Shown: piece by piece, positions 20,935 through 30,660 of the stretch
Position numbering within the stretch: the first letter of the stretch is position 1
How the letters are laid out: each line of letters starts with the position of its first letter
Assembly (NCBI GenBank): GCA_013115135.1
Contig: JABANP010000537.1
Span: 1 to 34,971, forward strand
Origin: Perkinsus olseni
Lineage: Eukaryota > Perkinsozoa > Perkinsida > Perkinsidae
Direction: 5' to 3'
DNA: 34,971 nt
The notes under the pieces: model-generated
Database searches by the model: none
What the model was told of the DNA's origin: nothing
The model's input: the letters and a program-made list of their open reading frames with translations, nothing else
Program-made: the position numbers and the translations under genes

Positions 20935-21063
20935 ATGGAACGGCCAGCCGCTACCTTGCATGCCGTTGCCAGAAGGTCATACCATACGAGGAAGCGCATA
21001 GGTACTTTTCTGATCGTAGGACACCCATGTGCCGGAAGCGTAAAAAGGACACGAGCACGCTGA
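20935..21063 (+). CDS. Small basic ORF directly after gene Y
   Basis: The ATG is 7 bases after the Y stop. The 42 codons are rich in Arg and Lys (AVARRSYHTRKRI). It may be an independent small protein, an upstream exon of gene Z, or chance. A GTACTT...GTAG pair inside is only 18 bases apart, too short to trust as an intron. Confidence 0.3.
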   Translation: MERPAATLHAVARRSYHTRKRIGTFLIVGHPCAGSVKRTRAR

Positions 21064-21123
21064 ATCACCGAGGACCACGCATATTAGCAGGTAAAATACC
21101 CCGTCACCTTCGCGGACTTCTCC

Positions 21124-21747
21124 ATGGCTGACGTTACGAGCTCGATATTAGAGGGAGTCAGGGCATCATTTCCTGCTTTATTCGCCTCTCGCACGGGCAA
21201 AGCCGAGAGTATGGTATGCGAAATCCATGCAGCTTATCATCTGGATGCGCAGGCGATACGTACGAGAAGTGCTACACTGCTTATATGTCAATGCAATGCG
21301 CCTCAATTTTTTCCCCATGTGCGCAGTTCCTCAGGTAGTCCACATCCAACGAATCGTTGGCAACGACCTCTCATCTCCGTGAGTGATTGATGAACTTCCT
21401 GACTCAGGCTTCAGACATATCAGTTGTCGCCATCGGCAAGGTTCCACTATGCAGCACACTATGCCATAACGTCTTAGCCCAGTGCCCTGGATTCAAGTAA
21501 ATGGCTTTTCTCTTCTGCTTTCTGACTCCAGCTCCTCAGCCTGGACGATGTTTCCGGTCCTTGTGACTCCTCCTCTGTACCACCCGTCTGCGCTATGGCA
21601 CATTTTTCTCGAGTGGACGATATGCCCCCGCAGTATTCTACCTTTGACGAACACGAGCCGTTCTCAGACAAGTGCCCCCCGTTCGATCCGACTTTGGTTT
21701 TCGCAGGTGACCACTCACTATTAGAAGCTGTAAGGCGTGCCCAGTAG
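21124..21747 (+). CDS. Unidentified two-exon gene (Z), about 156 aa
   Basis: Exon 1 (21124-21378) begins MADVTSSILEGVRASFPALF and ends before a strong GTGAGT donor. Exon 2 (21532-21747) follows tctgactccag and reads LLSLDDVSGPCDSSS, then an acidic Pro-rich tail with MPPQYSTFDEHEPFSDK, ending in TAG. Phases agree. PPQY is a PPxY motif, the ligand of WW domains. No signal peptide. Exon 1 may contain a further small intron (GTATGC near 21217), so the middle is uncertain. Family not recognised. Confidence 0.5.
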
Positions 21748-21848
21748 GAACCGCCTAGAATGGAAGCTTTTCACTGCGAGCAATTGCTTCAGTGTTCGCA
21801 TACATCATTCATTCTTCAAGCAGTTTGTTCCACCAGATCCTTGCACCA

Positions 21849-22224
21849 ATGATCCGTCTGACTGCCCTGACGTCACTTGTTGCGACTAGTCACACTCTGA
21901 CTTTGAGTCGTGGAGATGCGATCAAAATATCAGCTTCGCCTGGTTTTTCAGGATCCGAGCCAGGACTACCGGTAAGGTTGGGAGGAAAGGCAACCGGAAG
22001 TGAGTGGAGTGCATTCGTTTCAGGATATCAATGTTAAGGTAGGACTGCTACTGATATACCGGTTACGCGCCTCTCCGCAGTTGCACTATCCTGCTGCCGC
22101 TGATTACGCCCTTGGCCGTAATCTACGGCTCGATAGACTGCAAATGCAACAGCGAATAGTGGGGAAAGACATAGCAGCACAATCTAGAGACATGAGGATT
22201 TTATTTCAAGGAAGCCAAGCGTAG
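21849..22224 (+). CDS. Small predicted secreted protein with a micro-exon (V), 93 aa
   Basis: Exons 21849-21971, 22024-22038 (15 nt, DINVK) and 22081-22224 are all in phase 0. Introns are 52 and 42 nt with GTAAGG...TTTCAG and GTAGGA...CCGCAG. The N-terminus MIRLTALTSLVATSHTLTLS is consistent with a signal peptide, and the second half is polar and helical (LRLDRLQMQQRIVGKDIAAQ). An upstream in-frame ATG at 21792 would mask the signal. No known domain. Confidence 0.55.
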
Positions 22225-22802
22225 GCTTAGTTCACGTGGCGGAGCGTACTATCGACGATCTCCGGAGAGCGAGCCTAGTCTCAACTTGAGACTTGAGACT
22301 CTTAAGTGGTAATGATATATGAACTGATTTGATAGCCGCATCAAGAGGGCACAGTCCTGGTGGTGGAAGCCGGATAGAAAATACCTTGGCCGAGGGTAGC
22401 CTTGCCTCGAAGACATCCCGAAGGGTGTATTTGCTATATTGAATTGTGCTGTAGTCGATAGGAACACTGGAACGAGGAAGGAGATGACAAGCACTGTCAC
22501 GTCCCGTATTCCATTCTGGTCCGTGCCCCGAAACCATGGACTTCGCGGGCCTGGGCCCTCTCGAAAAAGATAATCTTGCTCGTCAATGTGGTTCCCAGTA
22601 TGCTTCTATCAAAGTGTGGCACACCACTACATCATGTGTAGTCAAAATCCGACTTGCACACCTGGCGTGCAAGTCGGTGTTATTACTCAGTCTGTTCCAT
22701 TACTTCTTTCTTCGTTGGCTGCGGAGCGAATCTCTCGATGACGTGCATGCAGACTCTGTGATACGGCTTCTTTCCAGCGTCTTTTTGCTTGTTAGGTTCA
22801 AC
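22225..22802. other. Region between gene V and the second X copy
   Basis: No secure gene. Minus-strand 22537-22232 has a 101-codon frame with some protein-like stretches (YTLRDVFEARLPSAKVF), which I could neither confirm nor dismiss. The + strand is open from ATG 22536 into the X'' start. An 11-bp inverted repeat lies at 22649-22677. Confidence 0.3.
22649..22677. repeat. 11-bp inverted repeat with 7-nt loop
   Basis: CCGACTTGCAC, 7 bases, then its exact reverse complement. It lies 125 bases upstream of the X'' start. No function visible. Confidence 0.6.
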
Positions 22803-23056
22803 ATGCCCGTCGAAAGGCTCAGTGATTCGGGAAAGCTCTTAGCATCGGGTTGTTTCTTCGCGCAAGCTAGCGGTTTCACTCACAGAGAAGAAGGGATCCA
22901 GGTGAGTTTGCCGCATCCGATCGTCGTAGTGTAGTTTCAAGTAGATCAGGACGCCTCATTTGTCTAAGATCGGGAAAGGTATGGCATAGGGCGCATATAC
23001 AGCTCGTCTCTAGTCCTTCGTCCTCTTATACCCTTTCCAGGTCAATATCTTATACG
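22803..23056 (+). pseudogene. Second copy (X'') of gene X, broken at its micro-exon
   Basis: Exon 1 (22803-22901) has 33 codons like X, opens MPVERLSDSGKLLASGCFF, looks like a signal peptide and ends CAG before GTGAGT. The intron ends accctttccag. The micro-exon VNILYG at 23041-23058 matches VNIFYD of X, but the donor is replaced by an inverted copy of the micro-exon itself. No later X exons were found downstream. Confidence 0.55.
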
Positions 23057-23076
23057 GGTCGTATAAGATACTGACC
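23040..23076. repeat. 17-bp inverted repeat with 3-nt loop over the X'' micro-exon
   Basis: GGTCAATATCTTATACG, loop GGT, then the reverse complement with one mismatch. The left arm starts at the last base of the acceptor AG and covers the micro-exon. A second hairpin, GGTCGTAT-A-ATACGACC, follows at 23089-23105 and reuses part of the same sequence. Confidence 0.8.
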
Positions 23077-23105
23077 TGCGACATTGACGGTCGTATAATA
23101 CGACC

Positions 23106-23450
23106 CTAAGATGAACCTTCACTGACGATCGAGTCTGTTGGATAGCAGGTGTTCTGCTCTAAGTTCGACTTGCAGTGATCAATGCTATAGTAAGGCCACT
23201 AAGCAACCAAACCAGACCTCAAGTATCTCAGCTCGATGCTAATAGGATGCAGAATTGCTCCATATGAGGCATATTCTCACTCCAAATAGGCGGCACAATG
23301 ACGGACCCTTGACTTCCGTTACGTGTTATTGCTAAACCTGCTGCGTCACATCTTACTTCTTGGCCTCGGATCGATTATTCGGGTGACCCACTTCCATGTG
23401 AATTGTGTGATTAGGCATTTTTTAGTACCCTTTTGTTTGTCACGCCTAAT
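23106..23450. other. Spacer between X'' and X
   Basis: No exon, repeat or regulatory element was recognised apart from the leader just before the X start (acccttttgtttgtcacgcc), which is shared with the other two X copies. Confidence 0.4.
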
Positions 23451-24180
23451 ATGCCCTTCGCAAGGCACATTGATTTACGAAAGCTCTTAGCCTTAGGCTT
23501 TTTCTTCGTGGAAGCCGGCGGTGTACGTCTCGGAGAACCAGGGAACCAGGTGAGTTCATTCGATTTTCGTAGTGCAGGATTCGGTAGATCGGGAAGCTCC
23601 ATTGTCTCAGATCGCAGAAGGTATAGCGTACAGCGTGAATGCAGCTCGTCTATAATGTCTTGTCGTCTTAGACCCTTCTCAGGTCAACATATTTTACGAC
23701 GTGAGCACACCGCCATAACTCGGGGACGGTGCCTGTTTCGAGATTCCCGTCCTTGCTCAGATGCCCTCCAGTGAGCGTGCCCCAAGCGGATCACAAACCA
23801 CTCCCCACATGCTCTCGGCGGTCCCGATAGAGCACGTTCTTAGAGATGTAATCGATCGTCAAGGCATTTCGGCTAGTCCGCTTTGTGCGATGTATGCAGC
23901 GGTGCCGAGAAATCTCACGGACGCACGGACTCGATTGTTCGCGGGTTGCTCTCGCGGGGTTGTCGCCTGTCACTGAGGTCGAAAACAATTCCGATGATAT
24001 AAATATCGGGATCGAGGATAACGGAAAAACCAAAGGTCAAGTTTCTGTCTGTCAACCGTATGCTTAGCGGACAGTCCTATTTTTTCAGCGGTGGATGATT
24101 TGCTCTCCCTGGCAAAAGCATACGAGGAATCTGGGATTCTTCAGAGCTACAATGAGCATGCACGTAGGGGACTAGCGTAA
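23451..24180 (+). CDS. Predicted secreted protein gene (X), probably disabled by one frameshift
   Basis: Exons: 23451-23549 (33 codons, signal-peptide-like RKLLALGFFFVEAGG), micro-exon 23683-23700 (18 nt, VNIFYD), 23761 to 24035, and 24089-24180 ending TAA. Introns are 133, 60 and 53 nt with good sites; the last has a run of T before its CAG. Exon 3 opens MPSSERAPSGSQTTPHML and ends with the acidic segment VENNSDDINIGIEDNGK, but these parts are one base out of phase near 23935, so this copy may be a recent pseudogene. The start is set by homology to the copies at 19415 and 22803. No known domain. Confidence 0.55.
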
Positions 24181-24392
24181 TCTATCCACCTAACATGGGG
24201 TTGTTCTCAGTCGAGGCCATTCTGTCTCCGTCGATTGTAGACAAGCAGGGCCTGGATTCTCGCTGGTTGAGCCTGGATTCCGAAGACTTCGAGGCTAAGT
24301 CTCGAGTAGCCGCAGGCGGCGACCTCGCCAAGTACGAGCCAATTAGGCGCTTCAAGCCCCACGGTGTTTCTTATGTGGAAATCATTGGCTCA
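23994..24392 (+). repeat. Duplicated segment, copy 2 (partner at 19463-19850)
   Basis: Near-identical to copy 1 up to the shared ggctca, after which copy 2 continues with TGTTGCG, the start of an LTR, while copy 1 continues into gene Y. The pre-insertion sequence is thus known from the partner. Confidence 0.85.
24195..24392 (+). pseudogene. 5' fragment of a second gene Y copy (Y'), cut by an LTR
   Basis: It opens MGLFSVEAILSPSIVDKQ, with three residue changes from Y in the aligned part. A 7-base insertion relative to Y shifts the frame just after PIRRF, and the sequence is then interrupted by the LTR at 24393. The ATG is 14 bases after the stop of X. Confidence 0.75.
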
Positions 24393-24745
24393 TGTTGCGT
24401 CCCAAAAGGACACAAATGATGAAGTCTCGACAATTGTGTAGATTGTCTCCTTTTTCCCCATTCTGATGTCCTCGGGACGCTGTGTGGGTGGCTTAAGTAT
24501 CCTTAGCTAGCACGCTAGCTGTGGTTCAATCATTAATCATTAAGTAAAAGCTGTGATTACGTAATACATTGGTGGTTATCATCTACCACCTACGTCGTTA
24601 TATATAGTGGTAGAGAGTGGGTATTCTCTATCATTGTGGTTATTGATATTGTTATTACCTACAAGTCTGGATCAGTGTTTCCAGTTGTTAATCTGGAAGG
24701 CCGTGGAGTATATTAACCGAAAGGGTTCACAGAAGGCGATCAACA
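24393..24745 (+). repeat. 5' LTR of the BEL/Pao-type element
   Basis: It begins TGTTG exactly where the duplicated host segment breaks off and ends CAACA two bases before a primer-binding site; the ends are perfect 5-bp inverted repeats. Length 353 bp. TTATATATAG at 24598-24607 may be the TATA box. The matching 3' LTR lies outside the window. Confidence 0.75.
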
Positions 24746-24747
24746 AT

Positions 24748-24760
24748 TGGTAGCAGCTCC
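24748..24760 (+). promoter_or_regulatory. Primer-binding site (TGGTAGCAGCTCC)
   Basis: Starts TGG two bases after the LTR end, so it would pair with a tRNA ending GGAGCTGCTACCA. The tRNA identity is not known to me. The gag frame is already open here; the first ATG is at 24792. Confidence 0.65.
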
Positions 24761-24791
24761 TTGTTCGAATTCATTAACTTCGAGGCCGGTT

Positions 24792-27700
24792 ATGGTGTGG
24801 ACTAATTTCTTACTTAACCAGCTCGATAGAACTAGTTTGGAAGGTATTGTACTTGGCCGTGGTTTGAAAGGATGTCCTTCTAAGAAGGATGAGATGGCAT
24901 CCTTCATCCTATTGGATGATGTGGAGATCCGTGGTGAGCACGAGTTTGAAGCATTCAAGTTGGCGTATCGTAAAGGATATCGTACTGACCCTCCAGATGA
25001 AGTTCTTATTCGGTCGCGTAGTACTGTGGATGATATTCCGGTCCAGACGGTGAGCTCTGGCTCTAAGGATATTAAGGAGAGTGGTGAACCAGAAGACTCT
25101 GAAGAAGAAGAAGTGGTCGCCGACTCTGCTGTACAAGATGGTTCCCTAACGAAGGAACGTGACTCTAAAGATGCAGACCCTAAGAAGGCTGCTGATAATA
25201 TGGGCTCTGATAATGACATGCAGAACCAGATTGATGTGATCAAGGCCAATATGATGGCTATGGTCTCGAGCAACGAAGACCTTAAGAATATGATGATGAC
25301 TATGATGAAGTCTATGACTAGCTCTATGGACACTATGCGTGGGCAAGTGGGTACGATTGAGCAGAAGATGGCTTCTACGTCTGTGGGTAGCAATGGCTAT
25401 CAAAATGATAAGAACGTCACAATGAGACGTAATTTGGAGACTCCTATGCATGGGCAAGGGGATCTTGGTAATATGTACACTCCCATGGAGGAGCGACTAC
25501 ATGGTGTGGAAGGTATGACTTATCGTGGTGCTACAGCTGAACCGCCTTCTTTCAGTGGGGGTCACATTGGTAATGATCAAGCTAGACAAGATGCGTGGTT
25601 ACGGTTGGGAGCAAGCGTGGGGTATGACCATAAAAAGTTATCGGTACAAACCCCTATGATACCTTCACCAGATCTATATAAGACTAATAGAGTGCCGGTT
25701 GGTGTGACTAAATCCCCAACGGTGGTTACAGTGGCTTCTTCCTTGAAGGACGTGGCTACCTTCACTGAGAAGAAAGCTAGAGTGCGTATTAATATGGGTT
25801 ATCGTATGCCTAATTGTGGATATTTGGAATCTTTTTGGCTCTTGCCACCCCAGTGGCAGAAAGAGAGGCCAAGAGAACTCCCTCTAGAAGGTGATGATTC
25901 TCAACTATCAAGTGGGTTATTATATTTCGTCAAGAGACGTGTCGACCAAGCTTCGGCACAATTGGTGTCCCAAATTCATCCTCTAGCGGATGGACCGTAT
26001 GGTGGGTCTGGTGATAAACGTGGTTGGCATGCAGTCGAGCGAGAGATTGTGGATAATCTTGATCGTTCGTGTTTGGACTTTCCTAAAGTTCATGTTGATT
26101 ACTTATTGAACTGTGTGACCAAGGATTTAAGCCAGACTATTAAGCAGAAGTTGGGTCCTAATGGTTATCGTGATGCTGATCAAGTAGAACTCCTAAGTAC
26201 TGTGTGGAACATTTTGGATGAGTTATTTCGGTCTGAATTTACCCCTCAAACCGAAAGTGATAAGATGCAGAATATGTCTAAGGGTAGTCAAGAGACTTTG
26301 CCGGAGTTTATGAGAAAACTCCAAAGTGCCTTTTTTAATGTAGAGGTTGAGACGGGCCAGAAGATGGTGGATTCGACTAAGCTGACTCGGTTGCGTGGTG
26401 CCTTACCAGAAGTGGATGTGCAATTCCTACGGTCTAGATTTCCGAGAGATTTGACCTTCGACCAGTTGGTAACCAGAGTGGGTGAGTACTTCTCCAATGA
26501 TTTGGACAAGAAGAGCTATGAGACTTTTGCAAGGTCTTATGCCCAGCTATGGCCAACTGATGTAAGTGGTGGTTATTCTCATGCTAATCTGAGTGTGGCT
26601 AATACCCAACCTAAGCGTGGGTGTTGGAGATGTAATGTTCCTGGCCATACTGCTGCTAAATGTAGAGCCCCGTTAACTAAGATTGTGAGTGGTCGATGCT
26701 ATAAGTGTGGCTACTCTAATCATAGTTTTAATGACTGTAAGGCTGACCCCAAGAAGCTTAATTGTGCCAGATGCCATAAAAAGGGACATGTGGCTAGTGT
26801 GTGTCGAACTGACTGGAATAAGATCAATGCTAAGGCTGATGACAAGGCGGCTCTTCCTCAACCTCCCCCTCAACCAGTTGGTGAGTATGTTACTAAAATG
26901 CAGTATACTACTGAGTCTTCTGCTACTGCCAGTGGGCAACAAGCGAATGCTGTGAACGCTGAGTCCGTGGGTACAGAAGCCTCTACCAAGGGTGAAGTTA
27001 CTGCAGCTACTGTGCAAACTCATACTATTAATGAGGTAAACTTGTGCAGCGGCTCACTTTATGAGACCTTGGTGGTATATATGGGACAATCAGACCAACA
27101 TGAAGCCTCACTACGTGGGTTACTTGATACCGGCGCTTCCGAAGGATTCGTGGAAGAATCTTTAGCTGAGGCTATGGTGAAGAAAGGTGGTGGGTTTTTA
27201 GAAGACCTACACCCTCCCTTAAGGGTCACCCTAGCTGACAACTCCTCGAAGCTTCTCACCAAAAGGTGGCGATGTTTCGTGAAGCAGGCTACTGTGGATG
27301 GTCAGGTTGTATGGAAACTGTTATCCTTTAATGTGATGGCTAATACTCACCACCCTGGTCTTATTATTGGACGTAATCAGTTCAAGCTACTGGGTTATGT
27401 CATTGGTAAAAAAGTCCGATGCGATAAAGGCCAATCTGCATGCGTATTGAACAGCTCCATGAACGGCAAGATGGTTAAGAAGATAGATAGTGACGACATT
27501 TCAGTAGAATGTTGCCATGCTAATGTGGGTGATGCGTGTAGCATTAATCCTAAAAGTAACATTGAGTTCAAAGAGTATGTGGGTCGTATGGCAACTTTAG
27601 AGTGGAAAAGCTCAAAAAGACCATCACGATCGTATCATGCAGCAGTAAAGCGAGCTAAGCGTCTTGAGTACACTCTCAACAAAAGAGGTGGTCAAGCCTT

Positions 27701-27880
27701 GGTGGATAGTTATGATGAGCAGTTCAAGTCGTGGTTGGAAAATGGGTTTATTCGCCCTGTGGAGGATGATGAGGTTAAGCACTACCTATTTCATCACCCC
27801 GTTATCAGGGTGGGCCATCCAACAACGCCGGTGAGACCAGTCATTAATGGCCAAAGCTTGGACCCCTTCCTGAAGCCTGC
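24792..27880 (+). pseudogene. Gag-protease-RT N-terminus of the BEL/Pao-type element, cut by an insertion
   Basis: The frame is open from 24717; ATG 24792 is the first start codon and 24747 (TTG) is an in-frame alternative. It has an acidic N-terminal region, then a Met-rich coiled-coil-like stretch (25,200-25,390), a capsid-like region, three CCHC knuckles from about 26622 (CWRCNVPGHTAAKC, CYKCGYSNHSFNDC, CARCHKKGHVASVC) and protease LLDTGASEGF near 27121. The RT N-terminus has TPVRPVINGQSL. Reading then enters the insertion and stops at 27938; the last 18 codons are insertion-derived. RT resumes at 30671 in the same frame. Confidence 0.85.
27871..27880. repeat. Target-site duplication, left copy
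   Basis: TGAAGCCTGC, repeated at 30661-30670. Including flanking CC and GG, the shared direct repeat is 14 bp (27869-27882 and 30659-30672). Confidence 0.8.
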
Positions 27881-28128
27881 GGGTGTTCCAACTTTAGCAA
27901 TTCGTGGTTCTGCAACGGTTGCAAAAATGAGTCTGTGATTGCAACAGTGTTGCAGAGTAGTACAACTAAGGACCTGCAACGCAACCCGATGTCGGAGAAC
28001 TCAACATTAGCAGTGTTGCACTCCGCACGTACGAAAATGCAACTCTATGTTGCATTATCAAGAGGCGTATTCACAATTTTGCAACATGTATGTACATATT
28101 GCGGTACGTGCGGAACTTCAGAACACGC

Positions 28129-28268
28129 GTGCCACTTTCGTAACACACGTGCCGCTTTTGTAACATGCATGTCACTTTTGCAACATTTATGCTACTTTTG
28201 CAACATGCTTGCTACTTTTGCAACATGCATGCTACTTTTGAAACACGCGTAGCACTTTCGCGATACGC
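28129..28268. repeat. Seven tandem 20-bp repeats
   Basis: Consensus close to ATGCTACTTTTGCAACATGC, with the outer units more diverged; weaker units extend left to about 28060. It is the densest part of the left subterminal motif array. Confidence 0.85.
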
Positions 28269-30470
28269 CTCATACCGCCACAGAGTACCGAGCCATGTGA
28301 TCGAATGCTCCAAGTTCGACATGGTCTGATCAGCGTAGGTACAGCGTGGAGGTTAAGCTTCATGTTTGTCTATCGAATGACCTCAGTTCGGTCCCCCGGA
28401 CAGGAAAGTATAAATAGGGTGGATATAATTCACGGAAATTCTGATTCGAAACCTCGAGGTAGCCTATTATAGGCCGCCTGTATGACGATGTGGTGCAGTG
28501 TTACACTGCCAGTGTACGAGTGAGAATCGTGTGTCACCTCTAGTAGAGGTCCTCTACGATGAAATGGCTATTACTGTACGCCGTAAAATAAGCCTGATGT
28601 ATTGCATGATATAATCATTATACTATAATGCCCGTGCTGAGGTTTAGAAAACCGTTTAGCAGCTGAACATTATAAGAGTAGAAGCCATTGAAAGGATAAT
28701 ACCACTGAGTATTGCCCTATAATAACCTTTGCAACTCAACGGCAACCCCCTTAAATTCTGAAACTCCGCATAATCATCACTTAACAAACATCACCACGGG
28801 GTTTCCAAATAACCCGAACTCACAAATAACAGTTCATTGAAGTGTTATTTTGAACCACCTCACGGATAGCTCAATGAAGTGACTTCATTTTGTGAGAGAT
28901 CGAGATCCAGGACAATCGCGAACATGAAGCCTTGAAAACTTCCGTACTACGAACGGACGGATAGCGCCGAAGCATGCCCTATCCCTGAGGAAACCGTAGC
29001 AGCAGGTAGTGGAGTCCGAATACTAGTATTGTGGCGGCGCAATACTCCAATTTGGAATTTCCAAATGATGCCGGATATTACATGCAGGAGAAGGCTCTCG
29101 GGACTCTGAAGGCTGCAGCACATCGACTTCCTTGTATTGGATGGTGCAAGGCTGAAGGCATGCTCATGTCGTGAAACGGCAAGGCCGCCAGAGAAGAAAA
29201 AAACGGAGCAGTGCAGTAACTGCCCTGCAGTTCAATTAAGAGCGTTTGTTCCGATTGCGCCGGCCGTGGATTAGGTGCCGAAACGACAGTTATGTCGTTC
29301 ACCGCGGGCCCTGTGACGAGGGTTGAGCAGAAGTAGAGTGGGTTCACAGTTAGAGAGAATTGCAGCATTGTCGATAGGTAGGCTAAGCCTACTTGGCTTT
29401 TTTCAGGCCCGGACCGGGCCGCCCGGTTTTTCTTTTCGCGGGCAGCGTGCGATGCACACTGTGCATTCCCAAGGGGTCAAGGAGCGCTCAACGCCCGAGA
29501 TCGCGCAAGAGCTGCTTCAACGCATTCCTCGGCGAGGCCGCCGCGTGCGACTTCGGGTGTCCGCTGTATAGCAACTAGGGCTTCGATCCGAAGGGCGGAG
29601 CTCGCTCTCTCCGTTGAATTGTTCCTTTAGTTTAAGGACTGTTTGCTAAAAGCAAACAGTCCTTAAATGACTGAAAAAATGATTATGCCGCGGATCGAAC
29701 TTCAGCCAAACCGAAGAAGGCCTAGAAAGTTAACCTACTAAACTGAATGTCCGACTCAATCATTACTGCCATGCTCCGTGTCACCTGCTCCACAGTGCGC
29801 CAGTGATACAATACCATATGTTTATAGTACGAACGTACAGAGTTGAATTGGGATTATCCATGTAATTCACCCTTGCCAGGATGTTGCATCGCGACACTGA
29901 CCCCCGAAACAAGAGGGGCGGGTAGCAGAATAAGTCTGAATCAGACTGTCTGATTCAATCAGATGGCATCGAAAGTCTTGTGCGTACTACGCACTGCGTA
30001 GTGCTGAGTCAGAATTTGAACAAAGTTGTACGGTAGAAACTCTAGCGTAGAGCCTCTATCCTAAAGGCATGAACTATTTGCCGCACTTTCCGAATGATAC
30101 CCAGGAGGCTTTCATCAGCTGTCGACGGCAGCCTGTCGGGGGCGAGTTACCACAGAACGTAGGCGGCGCCTACTAGGCGCTGATATTCGAGATTTCGTAG
30201 CCTCGAAGCTCCCAGAAGATTGAAAAGACTGGGCTCGACTGAAAGGGTAAAGACGCAGTAAGCAGAACTCAGGGGCTGCAACTCACAAGTCCCATGAACT
30301 TTATGGCATGAAGTATCAGGGAAAACCAAAGCCTTTCGCCGGCAACATGAGGTCTCGTAAACTTGCAATATGAATTTCGGTAATGGAGAAACCGCGGAGC
30401 ACAAAGAGAAACTACAGAGACCGCTAGATATGGTCGCCAGAGAAAGAACGCGAAACCGAAAAGGTAGGAA
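28269..30470. other. Interior of the insertion, no genes recognised
   Basis: A TATAAATAG at about 28409 is the only promoter-like signal. Many short palindromes occur. Open frames here (for example 29078-29368 minus and 30147-30479 minus) lack protein-like composition. The longest hairpin is annotated separately. Confidence 0.5.
29631..29667. repeat. Perfect 17-bp inverted repeat with 3-nt loop
   Basis: TTTAAGGACTGTTTGCT, loop AAA, then the exact reverse complement, within the insertion. Same size class as the hairpins at 17938 and 23040. It has a T-poor 3' side, so a terminator role is not indicated. Confidence 0.85.
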
Positions 30471-30660
30471 AGCAAACATGTCTCACACTATCGCAAGCAC
30501 CACCTTTCGCAACATGACCGGTTGCAAAAGCGTTCCAGTAAAAACTTTTGCAAGCGCTAACACGATCTGCAAAAGTTAGGAACACCGCGTAGAGAAAGGC
30601 AACTGTTGTAGAAATCGAGTGTTGCAAAATCGCACCCGAGTTGCAAAAAGCATTTTACCC

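Larger units (their letters stand above)
27881..30660. mobile_element. Non-autonomous DNA transposon-like insertion in RT, 2.78 kb
   Basis: It begins GGGTGTTCC and ends TTTTACCC between 10-bp direct repeats. The outer 20 bases are a weak terminal inverted repeat (GGGT and TTTwGCAA shared, 11 of 20). The left 400 bp are crowded with TTTTGCAAC and GCAAC motifs and the right 170 bp with GTTGCAAAA, that is, mostly inverted subterminal motifs as in hAT- or Mutator-like elements. I found no transposase; the frames inside look like chance. An 8-11 bp duplication would suit a Mutator-like element, but that is inference. Confidence 0.65.

Noticed and set aside
23885..24067. Separate 60-codon gene
   Set aside because: It is the continuation of gene X exon 3 after a one-base shift, and it runs into an intron at 24036.
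24748..24772. A complete tRNA-derived sequence at the primer-binding site
   Set aside because: The stretch resembles the 3' half of a tRNA reversed (TTCGAAC at about the right distance), but the spacing is one base short and it overlaps gag coding sequence. Only the 13-base primer-binding site is claimed.
24740..25393. 217-codon minus-strand frame, Ser-rich
   Set aside because: Antisense to the gag N-terminus; no motif of its own.
28109..28268. Possible CRISPR-like array because of regular short repeats
   Set aside because: The 20-bp units are directly contiguous with no unique spacers, and the context is a eukaryotic transposon end.
29393..29450. GC-rich palindrome followed by T-run as a terminator
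   Set aside because: Intrinsic terminators of bacterial type are not expected in this eukaryotic context, and no gene ends there.
30147..30479. 110-codon minus-strand frame with hydrophobic start inside the insertion
   Set aside because: No transposase-like motif; low-complexity composition; overlaps a frame on the other strand equally well.
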